NCBI GenBank assembly: GCA_002104985.1
Contig: MCGO01000056.1
Location: 62,001-126,000, forward strand
From: Rhizoclosmatium globosum
Taxonomy: Eukaryota; Chytridiomycota; Chytridiomycetes; Chytridiales; Chytriomycetaceae
Direction of reading: 5' to 3'
Length of the DNA: 64,000 bases
Within the stretch, counting starts at the first letter, position 1; each line of letters begins with the position of its first letter. Positions 25,756-41,300 of this stretch are shown here, piece by piece. Position numbers and translations under genes: made by a program. The notes below the pieces were generated by a model that made no database searches, was not told where the DNA came from, and saw only the letters and a list, made by a program, of their open reading frames with translations.

Positions 25756-26868
25756 TTAGACAGAGTGACGCTCCTTGTTTGCGAAACTCGAGTTGTGAGA
25801 AATGGCGTCACTGTGAGCCTGGAATCCAATCATTTCCTCTGGCGCATAACCCAACGCCTTCTTCCATTCAGTTCCGACACGAATACACTTTTCTCCATCG
25901 TCGAAAGACTTTGTCCAGAGTCCCAATCGGTTTCCTTGACGACGTACACTGACGACGGCACCGAGAATCTCCTCAGCGTCCTCGAAGTTTTCCCCAATCA
26001 CTGACAGGATCTTTTTTTAAGTGAGATAGTGGGTTAGTTAGTGTAGCTCCTTTGAGGAATAATGGGAAGATTGTCCGTGTATGTGTGTGTGTGTGTGTGT
26101 GTGTAGATCTCCTCTTTCCTCTTGACTATTCCATTCCCCAATATTCAATATTCCATTCTATAAGGAATCCAAACACTTCACCGAATGAATGCATCGCTTT
26201 CTTTGAAGTTATTTGAGTGAGGTTTACAGCATCCTTTCCTCATCTCCACATCAAGCTTCCACAACTACCCAACCATTCAAACAATCCCCGCTTCTCTTGC
26301 ATGACAGGAATATGACCAGACCATCCAACAACGTACCGTATTCAGCCACAAAGTATCCAATTCCGAAGCCCGAGCCTTAGTCACTTGGGCAACCCACTTT
26401 CCTCCCTTTTCGTTCTGAGGGTCTTCCCACATTGGCTCGATTCCAGCCTAACACCCCCCCAAAAAATGTCAGCATAAATGAATTCACAGCTAAAGTGCTT
26501 GAAGACAATTGTTACCTGGAACAAGTGGAAGTTGGAACCAGCCGAGAGACCTGAGGCTTTGATGACGTTGTTGTACACCCTACTCGACCCTATTAGCACA
26601 CACACACACACACACACACGCAACGAATGCCAAAACACGGAAGCAATAGCTACACAAAAACATACCCCCAAAAGTCTTCAACAGTGTCAAAGGTAATCAA
26701 GTTCTTGAGGGCATCGTGCCAGTTTGACTGGGTCGCCCGCTTCTGCTGCGAATCGAACCACAGCGTCCATCTGCGGTTCAGCTTGTGCTTTACGGTGATG
26801 TCGGTGATGTCGGTTACGGCCAGGGCGTGGACTTGCTCCCTTTCGTTTTCTTGGTCCTCGGAACTCAT
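25756..26868 (-). CDS. Translation initiation factor eIF4E
   Basis: Four exons, 26868-26666, 26579-26516, 26447-26337 and 26010-25756; 210 aa, the normal family length. It shows the cap-binding fold: the N-terminal strand around HKLNRRWTLWFD, the FDTVEDFWGVYNN helix containing the eIF4G-contact Trp, the m7G-stacking Trp in AGIEPMWEDPQNEKGGKW, and the late segment ILSVIGENFEDAEEILGAV followed by LGLWTKSF. eIF4E binds the mRNA 5' cap and recruits eIF4G in the cytoplasm. The last intron (26011-26336, 326 nt) is much longer than its neighbours and holds a (TG)n run. The first intron ends in a (GT)n tract placed just before the GCTAATAG branch region. It converges on the HEAT gene, with 187 bp between them. 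Confidence 0.93.
26079..26105. repeat. (TG)n microsatellite in eIF4E intron 3
   Basis: A run of TG dinucleotides lies in the middle of the unusually long third eIF4E intron (26011-26336). Confidence 0.9.
26595..26620. repeat. (CA)n microsatellite in eIF4E intron 1
   Basis: A CA run on the plus strand, (GT)n on the coding strand, directly upstream of the branch and acceptor of intron 1. Confidence 0.9.
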
Positions 26869-26935
26869 CTTCTTTTTGTTTGTTTGTTTTGTTTGGAAAA
26901 GAAAAAGAGAGAGTAATGTATTCCACACGAATTCG

Positions 26936-28194
26936 TTACTTCCTTCGCTTGTTGGAATTATCGTAAATTGATGCATTCTTTAGACTCAAAGTATTCTGCG
27001 TCAAGTCTCCATCATCCCGCTTAGTTGGCTTCTTCTTCTTATTGCCGTCCTGTTTGATGTCTGGAGCAGGCGTCATACCCCATAGATTGCGATACTCCAA
27101 CAGCATGAGTGCAGTATAACACTGCACCTGCCCAATCCTCCCCATCGTCTTCATCAACTCTCTCGCATTCTTGCTAATTTGCTCCGCCTTGGCATCATTC
27201 TCCACCAACCACTGCATCCGCTCTTCCAAATCACTGTAATCAAGCGCAAACGGCACATAGTGCACCCACGGCTCCAACAAGTTCAAATACCAGTCAATAA
27301 ACAACCCATTCCACAACACGACGGAATTCGATTCAAGGTAGGACTGAATACGGCCGCTCCACGAGTTCCCGTCCACGACAACAAGGTACTTGTATTCCAT
27401 AGAGCGCGACCAGTACACTGGCTTCTTGAGCGGGTACACAAGATCCATCACCCGCTTCGTCTCTTCATCCGCCTGCACATACATATTCAACCCTACATCC
27501 ACAGCAACCGCATGAGGGTCATAATACGGAGACGAAGAGTTGAGTACAGGTGGGATCGTAGGCGGAACAACACCCGCATCAAAAACGCGGTGCGGGTATC
27601 TTGCAGCGAAATCCGCTTCCCAATCGAGGAACCGAGTGCGGTGATACAAACTCCAGGTTTCGCCTGTTCGATAGCTTCCACCTGTCGTGCTTCCACGCCA
27701 AAAGAGGGCATTCTTTTTTCGTGCCCACGGGATCGTGTCAGGTGGTGTACCCGTGATTGAAATTTCCGCGTGATACCAGAGAGGCATGAGTAAATCGACG
27801 TAGCAGGGCATTTTCGCTTGTGAGATGATGGGGAGGTCGTAGTTTTGGCCGTAGAATGTGTCTGGGTGCATAAAGAAGCCGTGGACTTGGCGAGGGGTGT
27901 TTCCAGAAGGCAATCGAGAGGCAGGGGAATCATAGCGATCGCGGAAGCATTGAGAGTGAGTGAATATATCTGACATTTTGTAATAGTAGTTTTCAGTTGC
28001 TGGCTTCTCTACAGTTATGGCACCAGTGAGAGGGTGTTTTGTGTAGACAATGTTGGTTGGGCCAGCATCGCCGGGAACAAGACGAGACTCATCAGCCATG
28101 TTCATGATGTAGGTAAAAGGTTTACCGCCTTTAAAGATGGGAGCAATGACATCGAGGACTTCCTTAGTGGAGAACCTGTAGGAAGTATCTTAAC

Positions 28195-28226
<32 letters not shown>

Positions 28227-28631
28227 GCACCAGTAAGGCCCACCCGCAAATGAGTTGTTTTCAGGAAAGAAAGAGACTGGCCACTCGTTCTTGACTGGTT
28301 CAAGGACACGCGGGTCAATACCACCACGATCGCGCCACCGCTTCAAATCGGCAAAGATCTGTTTGTACTTTGAAGCGTCTGTTGCGCAGCCATGCGACAC
28401 GGCGAATCGGTGCCAGCGATCGAATCCTGGTGGCGGCGCATGGCCGGTCGTTGCGATGTAGTTGTCGATTGTTTGCGACAGCGTTGCTCTTGAACTACTA
28501 CTCGAACTGCTACTCGAACTACTACTACTACTACTAATAGTTGAGAGACTAAAGAGTCCTAGGAACAATCGCAGAAGGTGCAGCGTCACAACTAGAATCG
28601 TGACTCCAATCACCACTCGTCCAATCCGCAT
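26936..28631 (-). CDS. CAP10/GT90-family glycosyltransferase
   Basis: Two exons, 28631-28231 and 28175-26936; 546 aa. ATG 28631 is followed by a basic residue and one hydrophobic signal-anchor helix (VVIGVTILVVTLHLLRLFL), then a run of Ser. This is a type II Golgi or ER topology. The lumenal domain has the CAP10/KDELC signature segments: NALFWRGSTTGGSYRTG, the YKYLVVVDGNSWSGRIQSYL block with the conserved DGNSWSGR, and LFIDWYLNLLEPWVHYVPF. Family members transfer xylose or glucose to cryptococcal capsule mannan or to secreted proteins. The substrate here cannot be told. A Lys-rich tail follows the catalytic domain. The single 55-nt intron starts inside a (GT)n microsatellite, so its donor is GTGCGTGTGT. 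Confidence 0.88.
28202..28226. repeat. (AC)n microsatellite at GT90 intron donor
   Basis: On the coding (minus) strand this is (GT)n beginning four bases into the intron, so length change alters the donor context. Confidence 0.9.
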
Positions 28632-28692
28632 TTTTGTAGAGAAAGAATACGCATAAATATACATATTTTATTCATTAATTCAGTCTTGTTGC

Positions 28693-30460
<1,768 letters not shown>

Positions 30461-31161
30461 TTTGTGATTTTGTGGATGGAAAAAATGAATCAAAGGAAAA
30501 AGAATGAAAGAGAAACTTCTTTCATTGGAGTTCATTGGAGACTTCTGCTTAATGACAATTATTCATGTTGAGTATGGCCTTGTTCCTATTTCGGAGATTA
30601 TAAACAAAGCTGTGGCAAATATTGAGAGTGCATTCAAGGAATTTTGAAGCAGTGTACCAGTTGCCAAGCATGTTTATGATAGCAGCTTAAACTTTATATT
30701 GCATTTTGGACAATGATCCTGACGGGCAGGGTAAAACCCTTGAAACAGCAGCCTTAATAATTGAGCCTTGTACTTTTCCTGTTCCCATCTGATAGGAATA
30801 GCCTTAAGCCCACGCAAGGGGATCATTCAAATACAATGCCTCAGGACCTTTGTATTTTGCGTCTGTTATAAATCAATGTGGGCTCCTGACTGCATAAGAA
30901 ACTATTGAAATTGAGGAAAAGCATGAGGGGATAGTAACTACTTGCAGCTGCCCCGAGACAATTTCATATAAAAGTTGATGACACAGCGTTTCAACCAAAG
31001 CCAAAAAAAAAAAACTTGATGTAATTTGACACACACTTTATATCCTTATTTTACACAAACATGGGAGTACCCTTTCCCCCAATCCACCAACAGAGAAAAG
31101 CAAAAAAAAACAACCAACAACAAACCCAACAAACAACCATCTCATAAATAGCACAAAAGCG
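30461..31161. other. Intergenic 700 bp with possible coding relic
   Basis: This gap lies between the WDR5 start and the 3' end of the left homeobox gene, at the outer edge of the left palindrome arm. No intact gene is visible. From 30552 the plus strand opens a 31-codon frame that ends in TGA and then stays open for another 22 codons in the same frame. Three further short open stretches with protein-like composition follow in shifting frames up to about 30985. This looks like a decayed coding sequence, but the pieces are too short to identify. A-rich sequence (31004-31013, 31100-31140) precedes the homeobox stop. No equivalent is seen outside the right arm. Confidence 0.35.
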
Positions 31162-33387
31162 TCACACGACTGCATTCTGCGTGACGAATCCATTCGTACT
31201 ACGGGCAATATACGTTTCTTTCAGTTCCCGCACAGCCGTTATGTCAATTCCAAATAATCCTGCCAAGACTTGTTCTTCTCTCACTTCGAGCGCAACATCC
31301 TGATCCAAATCTTCATCGTCGTCGTCGTCGTCGTCATCCACATGGTCAACACTACTATGCGCAGGTAAAGATCCATTCATATGAGGATAATGCCATCCGC
31401 CACCACCAACGCCGTCTTCAACTTTAATCTTTCGGCTACCAAACGGCCTTCCCCCACGAACCAACAGCTGATGAGGAGACGATCCAGGCTCGCTACCATC
31501 CATCTTCCGTTTCTTATTGACGAGCTTCCGTTTACTCTTGAACCATGTCTTGATTTTCTCCACACTGACACCGATTTCGTTGGATATTTGAGCAGCTGCA
31601 ATGTCGTCAACGTAAGGAGACCGAAGGTAGTATGCATTTAGTGTAGCAGTTTGAGGAACGGTCAGCATATGGTATGACTTGAAGTCACTCGACTGGTGGG
31701 ATGCAGGTGGAGGCGAGGAGGTTGGTACACACAAGTCTTCGTCTTCTGGTGTCGGTGAAGTACTGCGTCTGCGTTTCTTCATGTTGAATCGCTTTCGGCT
31801 GAACCTTTGAACCAATTATGAGCGGACATCGAAAAGAATGCAGTGGCAATCGTACCATGTTTGAATTTGCTTCAAACTCAATCCCGTTCTATGAGAGAGA
31901 TCCAGTTCACCTTCTTCCGTTTCATAAGGTTGCTTCGCAAAGGAGTCATTCAGTATTTGCAATTGTTCCACGCTCAAGGGTGAACGAGGTTTTTGAACGT
32001 TGTGTTCAAATGACACGTCAGCTGGGGAGTCTCCCAGGTTACTTTCCGCGTCTGGACTTGCTTCAGTACATGGTGGAGAATTCAAGCCTGACTTCCGCAA
32101 AGTTGCTCGTTTGTTTGAAAACCTGAACGCCGTATGTAAGTCCAGATATATCAACGATCCATTCAACAACAGAACTCACCACATCCGTACTTTGTCCGCT
32201 GTGATTCCCACTTGCCGCGAGAGTTCCTCCGCCTGTCTGTTTTCTAGGTATGGTGACTGAGCAAACGCATTGTTGAGAATATCCATCCTCGACGTTGTCA
32301 TCACGCGGTGTGTTTTGATGGATGACACAGGAGACTGACTGTTTTCTTCTCTGTCGTCTCCAGAATCCGATTCCTCCTGCCGCTGCGTTCGCATCGACTT
32401 TCGTTTGTTGGCATACCTAATTTGCAGACATCTGAGTCAAAACCTACCCACCCAAGAATTCTCACTCACCAAATCCTGATCTTGTCCACAGAGAGTCCCA
32501 GCCGATCTGCAAGATAATCGGTATCTTCTGGCTGCAGGTACGGATTCTGCTCGAAAGCTGCTGTCAGATCTGCAATCTGTGCTGCCGTCAGCCGCTTCCA
32601 CAGCCGTCCGTCTCTGCTGCCTTCGTTGGATCCAACTTCAAAGTCGTATACTGGCTGCTGGGGCTGCACGGGCTGCTGGCCTTGCTGTTGCTGCTGCTGC
32701 TGCTGCTGTCTAGTTTCCCGCGGGGCCGTCGCCGCCTTCTGCTTCATAGTGTACCGTCTCTTTCCATACCTAAATACGAGAGGAATTGCAAGGAATACGT
32801 CAGTAAAGCAGTTCTCGTTGAGTGGGAAATTTTGCGTTTTCTCCCTTTCCCCCAATAAGCTCTCTCCCCCAAACCCAACGCACCAGTTATGCACTTGCTT
32901 CACAGTCAGGCCCAGCAACTCCGACAGCTCCGAGGCTTCATGCTCCTTCAGGTATTGGTTTACGGCAAAGCGGGAGGTCAGCACGGCGAGCTGCTCTGGC
33001 GACATTGTGTGGTGGTAAGACGATTTAAGCTTGGAACTGGGGCGGGAAGCTGAGGCAGTTGTGTGCATGCGGTATTCCCCGGAGAGACTGGCGATGGGGT
33101 TATGGATGGGTGGTGGCCCGGTGGAGAATGGCTGGCTTTCCAAGGGTAGAGACAAGGAAGCGTCAAGAAGGAGGGGGGCAATCTGTTGAGGTGGAATGCG
33201 TCGGAAAAAAAAAGAGCAAATCAAAAACTGGTTATTTAATTAAATTGCACCTGTCTAAAGATGGAATTGTTTTGATTTGGGGGGGGGGGAATACCTGGGA
33301 GTGCAGGGTGCTTGCTGCAGTGGGCTGGTCCTCCTCCTGGTTGCTGCCTCTCTTGCTAGTATCTATCAGGAACAGACACAGAATCAT
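31162..33387 (-). CDS. Five-homeodomain protein, left copy
   Basis: Six exons: 33387-33295, 33182-32884, 32769-32470, 32416-32180, 32122-31856 and 31804-31162; 612 aa, all joins in frame. Five homeodomains are seen with helix-3 cores NWYGKRR, IWYANKR, MWFSNKR, TWYSRKR and TWFKSKR. Trp48 is kept in all, but the DNA-contacting Asn51 only in the second and third; the others have Lys, Arg and Ser. The first four are each split by a phase-2 intron inside the Trp48 codon; the fifth is not. A Gln run separates HD1 and HD2. The tail has an acidic run and the motif EEQVLAGLFGIDITAVREL. It is a probable nuclear transcription factor. HD1-HD3 match the right copy exactly; HD4, HD5 and the tail differ. 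Confidence 0.9.
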
Positions 33388-33860
33388 GTGGCAATCGCGT
33401 TCCCTTCGAGGTTTACCCTATGAGCAGTTATTACCACACTGAATTCAGTTGCTACGACTTGGTGCATGTCGCCAGATGCTGCACATTCGCACTTACCACT
33501 CAAGTTGAGTGGTTCAAGTTTCTGGACATCAACAACCAAGAACCTTGTGAGGCTATTTCAACACCTCCCATTATTTCATTTTATTCTACGTGGATTGCAG
33601 TCAACGATGAAATCTCTGACATAGATAGTCTTGTGTATGCTGATTGAGTGTCGCAAGAATCAACACTGGCATTCAGCTTCATGTCAATTAAAACGTTAAA
33701 ATAAAGCATTGGACGCAAGTATTGTATTGTTGACGTCGTCTCAACATACAGTCGATAGTCCCTCCCACACCTCTACAAAGACAACGAGCAACGAATAGAG
33801 ATAATCATAATAAGAGATAGAGGAATGAATAAGCACTGAGCAAGTGATCTCACACATCAC
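33388..33860. promoter_or_regulatory. Spacer between homeobox and CDC25, left arm
   Basis: This 473-bp stretch lies upstream of the homeobox start and downstream of the CDC25 stop, so it should hold the homeobox promoter and the CDC25 3' UTR. A 75-codon plus-strand frame (33420-33647) is open here and in the other arm, but most differences between the copies change the amino acid, so I do not call it a gene. No TATA box or terminator can be fixed by eye. Confidence 0.5.
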
Positions 33861-35578
33861 TTCATGTCCGAAAGAATCCAGTCGAATAACACCTCTTGAA
33901 CTCCCTCTTCTGAAGTGCCGAACACTGATCCAGTTCCTTCTTGTATGCTGGATCATTCATAGCAATATATCCGTCAGGCGAGCAGTGGCCCTATTGGTTG
34001 AAAGTGTGAGTGCCTTCTTCTTCCAAACTGAATCAAACTGACCTGGAACTTTTTGTGGAATGCTTCATATCCACCTTCAAGAATGTACATTTGTGGATAG
34101 TCTAAATAGGGGTATTCTGAGATATTCACATTGCGGTCATGGTTTCGCAGATGGAGACCCCTGAAAGAAGGTTGAGCCATTACCAAACGAGTGAATCACT
34201 CTCACATTCTTGGAGCACGCTGCGCACTGAACTCGCAGTGGAATATAACAACTCGTGGCTTGCACGCTGGGATCGGAAAGAACTTGGACTCAAGAACAGC
34301 TGTCGTGTTGACGTTCTGTGCACCACGGATGTGTCCTCCTGCATATTCATAGGGCTAAATCCCAAACTAGTCAGAGTGAAGTTGGTAATGAAGAGAAACA
34401 CGTACGTATCGGCAGTCGATAATGACATATTCTTCAAAAACAGTTTGGTACTTTCCTTCAAGAACATCAGCAAGCTGTCAGAGTATCTTTAGCGACACGA
34501 GCCAATAAGGAACAATCAAATAGACTCAAACGGTTTCGGGTGTAATGCGCTTCAGTGCATCTCGGCATGTTTCGCTGCAAGGAAGAAGATGTTCAGTCGT
34601 TTCACCACAATCCATGGCCGAAGTCTTGCGGATCTTCTCCATCGGCGGTGAATCCATCAGTCTCGAGTCAAGAGGAGAGGATCCAAGAAGTGAATCGGCA
34701 GTGTCCCCAAACTTGCTGTTGTGGGGTCGATTCCTTGACAGCATTGATTCTGAGGCTGACCCAGAACACTCAGAAGCATCTTGCATATCCATATCCATGT
34801 CCATAGCACGATCTCGCTTCTTCTGAACAACTGGGTTGGGCTGTGGCTGTATCGTTAGTGTTGACAACATCCCATCCCGCACAGCCAACATACTTTCGGC
34901 ACAGCCGATCCAAATCCTGTCAGAGTACTTGGAGCAACCTTCAATGCAGCTTTCGCAGCTGGTTTAGGAAGACCCGTGGGTATATTGCTTCGTTGATTCC
35001 AGTGCGAAACGCTTCCGGACTTTCCAGTGGGGAATGGCAGCCTTGGAGGTTTCGCGAGGCCCGCACGCGCTCCAAATACCGGGTTTGCCTTGTTAGTATC
35101 TTTGTTCTCCATCTTGCGTCTGTAAAACGCGTTGTTATTGTCAGTAATGGCATGTTAACTCGCCAGACAAACAACGCACCCAAGAACAAAGCTTGCTTCC
35201 TCCAGCTCTGGCGACGATGGAATCCGGCCAGACTGGTTGATTCCCGAGTGCTCCAGCCGTGGTAAACACGTTGCATGGCGAGTAAAGAGCCTGGCGCCAG
35301 CCTGTCTGTGACTGGACATAGAGGGGGCAAAGGGAGAGTCCTCCTCGGGATCCTCCACCATCATGGCATCACTGAAGCCCTTGAATAACCTGTTGGAACT
35401 GCCAATAGTGTCAGAATAGATGGTATACCTCAGGGAAACGCGGTAGGGAAAGCCATACAATGGCATACATGTACCTTGGACAGCGTGATGGGGATACAGC
35501 CAGTACAGTCTCTGTCTGAGCATTCGTGGGACTGCCGAAGCCTACCATGCCCGCCTTCAATGCACCCGGTCCAGACAT
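33861..35578 (-). CDS. CDC25: CDC25 M-phase inducer phosphatase, left copy
   Basis: Eight exons; 442 aa expected by analogy with the right copy, whose joins were all checked. The N-terminal half is Ser/Pro-rich and regulatory (SPPMEKIRKTSAMDCGETT). The C-terminal rhodanese-type catalytic domain contains LADVLEGKYQTVFEEYVII, DCRYPYEYAGGHIRGA, the CX5R loop HCEFSAQR, and YPQMYILEGGYEAFHKKF. CDC25 removes inhibitory phosphates from Cdk1 Thr14/Tyr15 to trigger mitosis. ATG 35578 faces the Miro ATG 88 bp away. Only a handful of residues differ from the right copy, in the regulatory half (for example PHNSKFG against PRNSKFG). No break is seen, so both copies should be functional. Confidence 0.92.
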
Positions 35579-35666
35579 GATACTTTGGGATTGTTGAAGT
35601 TAAGTTATTATGAAAAAGAGGGTTACTTTTGTTCCTTCTTTTTATTGTTCCATTCGATAACCTGAG
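35579..35666. promoter_or_regulatory. Bidirectional CDC25/Miro promoter, left arm
   Basis: Only 88 bp separate the CDC25 start codon (minus strand) and the Miro start codon (plus strand). It must contain both 5' leaders and probably a shared core promoter. The stretch is AT-rich, with T- and A-runs around 35600-35645. The same arrangement is preserved in the other arm. Confidence 0.6.
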
Positions 35667-38360
<2,694 letters not shown>

Positions 38361-38394
38361 AGAAAGAAAAGAGAAAGAAAGTATAAAATTATTG

Positions 38395-41300
38395 ATGGGA
38401 GATAGGGAGAAGGAACCACTTGCACCAGACAAGGAAAGGCACGATGACAAGGAAGCAATCGGCAGTCGCAGTGCACGCATTCTCCAACTAGCGCGAGCCA
38501 CAATGTCTGCGTACGAGGAAAGCGGGCCAGTGAGTGCCCGGCAGCTCCACGTTGCAGCAGCCTCGACGCCGCTTGTTGCCTTCTGGTTGACAGTTCTTCT
38601 TGTTGTTGGACTGTTGTCGTTGGGCGTCCTTGATTCGGTTGTGAATTCAGGTAAAGTACAAAGTACAAAGAACGAGCAGTGAAGATGAAGACCCTAACAC
38701 CAACAAAAACAATAAATTAAAAACCAGGTGTTCGGTGGCTCGGACGTGACTCGTTCGTCGTTGCTGCTCTTCTCGCGGCTGCGTTGGCGTTTAATGCGGC
38801 CCTTGTTCGCCGCGAGTGGCGTCTGGCAAAGACTGAACTGCAAAGTACGTGCCTTCTCCCCTTTATCTGCATTAATTGGTTGATAATCGTATTCGCAACA
38901 GATCGCTTAAAGTCTGTGCTTGATGGCCTCGAACTGGCGTCTCGTGGACTCGGCGATACTCTCGGCCTAGGAAAGGTGACTAGTCTTACTCATTCTTGGG
39001 CTTCGCACAAATCTAAACATCCTTAGTTCCAAGCCGATAACCATCTTCCAACAAATATTGCATCCGTTACGGTCGCACGTGTTTTAATTGATGGATCTAT
39101 CTGCTATGCACCCTTCAACCTTCTCCTTGAAGGGGATATTGTTCAACTTGCTTTCGGAGACAAAGCACCTGCAAAGGCTCACTATTGTAATTCAGATGGT
39201 GTGTTGAATACGCGTATCCCTGCGATTCTCGAAAAAGGCCAGCTCCTCAAACCAGCAACTTTTAATATTGATGCATCCGCTCTTCAATCAGAGTCTCGCT
39301 CTACTCGCGGTCAATTCTACTTTAAACTGCTCGAAACTCCTCTTGTGGATACCGTCCATTCTATTTTGCATTCAAAACGTCCTGACTCGGTCATCTATCA
39401 CCAATTATATATCATCACAGCCACTTTAACTACACGCGTCATTTGGTTCATTCTCGGTGCCTCCTTTATCATAAATGTCTTTCGTTATGCCTTCAACTCC
39501 TCTTCAAAAGAAAAACGCGCTGAAGAAGCCATCTCGTTGCTATTTAACCTGCCTCTGTATGCCGTATTGCCTCTTCTACCATTATCTCTGCCATTTATTA
39601 CTCTTGTTGCTCGTTCTTTCGGAAATGCACAGATTATTTGTCTCCACGAAGCACTACAGGCCTCCAAAGAAGATTTCAAGGACGAAGAAAACATTGTAAG
39701 GTGAACTATCAACTGCTTTCCTTTATCTTACCACCGATAGGACGAATTCGACGCAGCTCCTCCTCCAACAAAGGAAGTCCAAACAGACTACAAAGCAATC
39801 TGGACTGCCTTTGTGTCACAAATCATGAACCGCCCGTCAACACCTCACCACAGTCAGAACCATAATGCAGCAGGGACACCCAGCCACTTCAACTCAGGCC
39901 TCCTTTCACGCACAACAAACTTGGTAGAAAGTCTTGCAAGCGCGACTGTGATTTGTGCAATTGATCGTGAAGGCACAGTCAGCATGCCGTTCCCCACAAT
40001 TGATAGTTTGTTTTTCTTGCAAGATGGCGGTGCAGAGGATTGTACTCCAGCCCTTGCTCCTGCAGCCGTCAACAATACCGCAATGGCAATTAATGCAAAT
40101 ATACTTGGGGAAATGAATGAGACTCCCAATGGAAGTCTTGTCGCAAGTAATGTCGTTGGAGCTGGGGTTACTGTTGGCAATGGTGTACCAGGTGCTGTTG
40201 TGAATGGCCTTGTCGCAGGAAACCAGTCCACACCAACTAGTACAGCTGCTGTTGCTGTTACAGGGTTTGGGAATATTGCGGCCGCAGCTGCAGCGGAACC
40301 AGTTGTTTTGGACTTGAAGGAAGAAGGGTCAGCTACGTTTGGGTTACGCTTTGAAGACAAGGATTGGCGAGACTATATGGGAAGTTTGAAGCCTCTTGGA
40401 CTTAGTCTGTTATTGAGTACAAGCTGTGCAAGCCCAGTGAGTGCGAATGGAGGCGCTGGAATTGTTTCAGATGGGATTGGGGGTGACACTGTCGCTAGCG
40501 CGAAACAACGAAGATTGAAGCGAGTGCGAACTGAAAATCATCGTAAGCCGAACGTGTTTTGTATTGATGGACGCGTGAAACCGGCACGTCAGACATGTCT
40601 GTGTCGTGTTGGGAGGGAAATCGGGTTTCAAGACTCGGTTGTTGAAAGCTTTTCGTCCATCACTGCTGTTCACTGGTACAGTCCGAAAATTGAGTCTCTC
40701 CTCACAAGCGGTGGCAGCAATGGTCGAAGTAGCGACTACCACTTCGAAGTCCCCAGCTCAAATTCTCAAATATTTTTGGACACGCTCACTGGAGATTGCC
40801 AAGTGTTTTCGGATGGAAACGTTGAACTGATTGTGGAGTCTTGCGTCGACTATTGGAATGGGAGTGACTTGGAATTAATGACGGATGCAGTTGAAAAGAA
40901 GATCTTTGAGTTTTATCAAAACGCCGTATATAATGACATGCAGGTATATGATCGAGTGAAGTTTTGTAATTCACTAACCACTCATAAAAGGTGATTGCGT
41001 ATTCATATAGGCCTATACCCAGTAGCAATACTGCCCAAACGCTAACAACGAAAACGGCTGCTTATGTTGAACGCAATGCATCATTTGATCTTCCGAAAAA
41101 TAATGAAGAGGATGAACAATTACGTTCAGAAATGGCTGGTTCGGTTCGATGGAAAAACAAATCAAGCCGAATAGCCAGTATTATTGACTCACCATTATAT
41201 GCAGACTCTTTAGAGCCTGATGCGTATTTGCGTGAAGTTCTAAGGTGTCAAACATTTTTGGGGATGGCCGCATTATGTTACGAACCAAAGCAAGACATTT

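Noticed and set aside
26079..28226. Short (AC)/(TG) repeats considered as CRISPR-like or satellite arrays
   Set aside because: They are simple dinucleotide microsatellites without spacers, located in introns of a eukaryotic genome.
33420..33647. 75-codon plus-strand frame present in both palindrome arms (also 50592-50819)
   Set aside because: Differences between the copies are mostly amino-acid changing and denser than in flanking exons, there is no recognisable domain, and it lies in the homeobox promoter region. Conservation is explained by the recent duplication.
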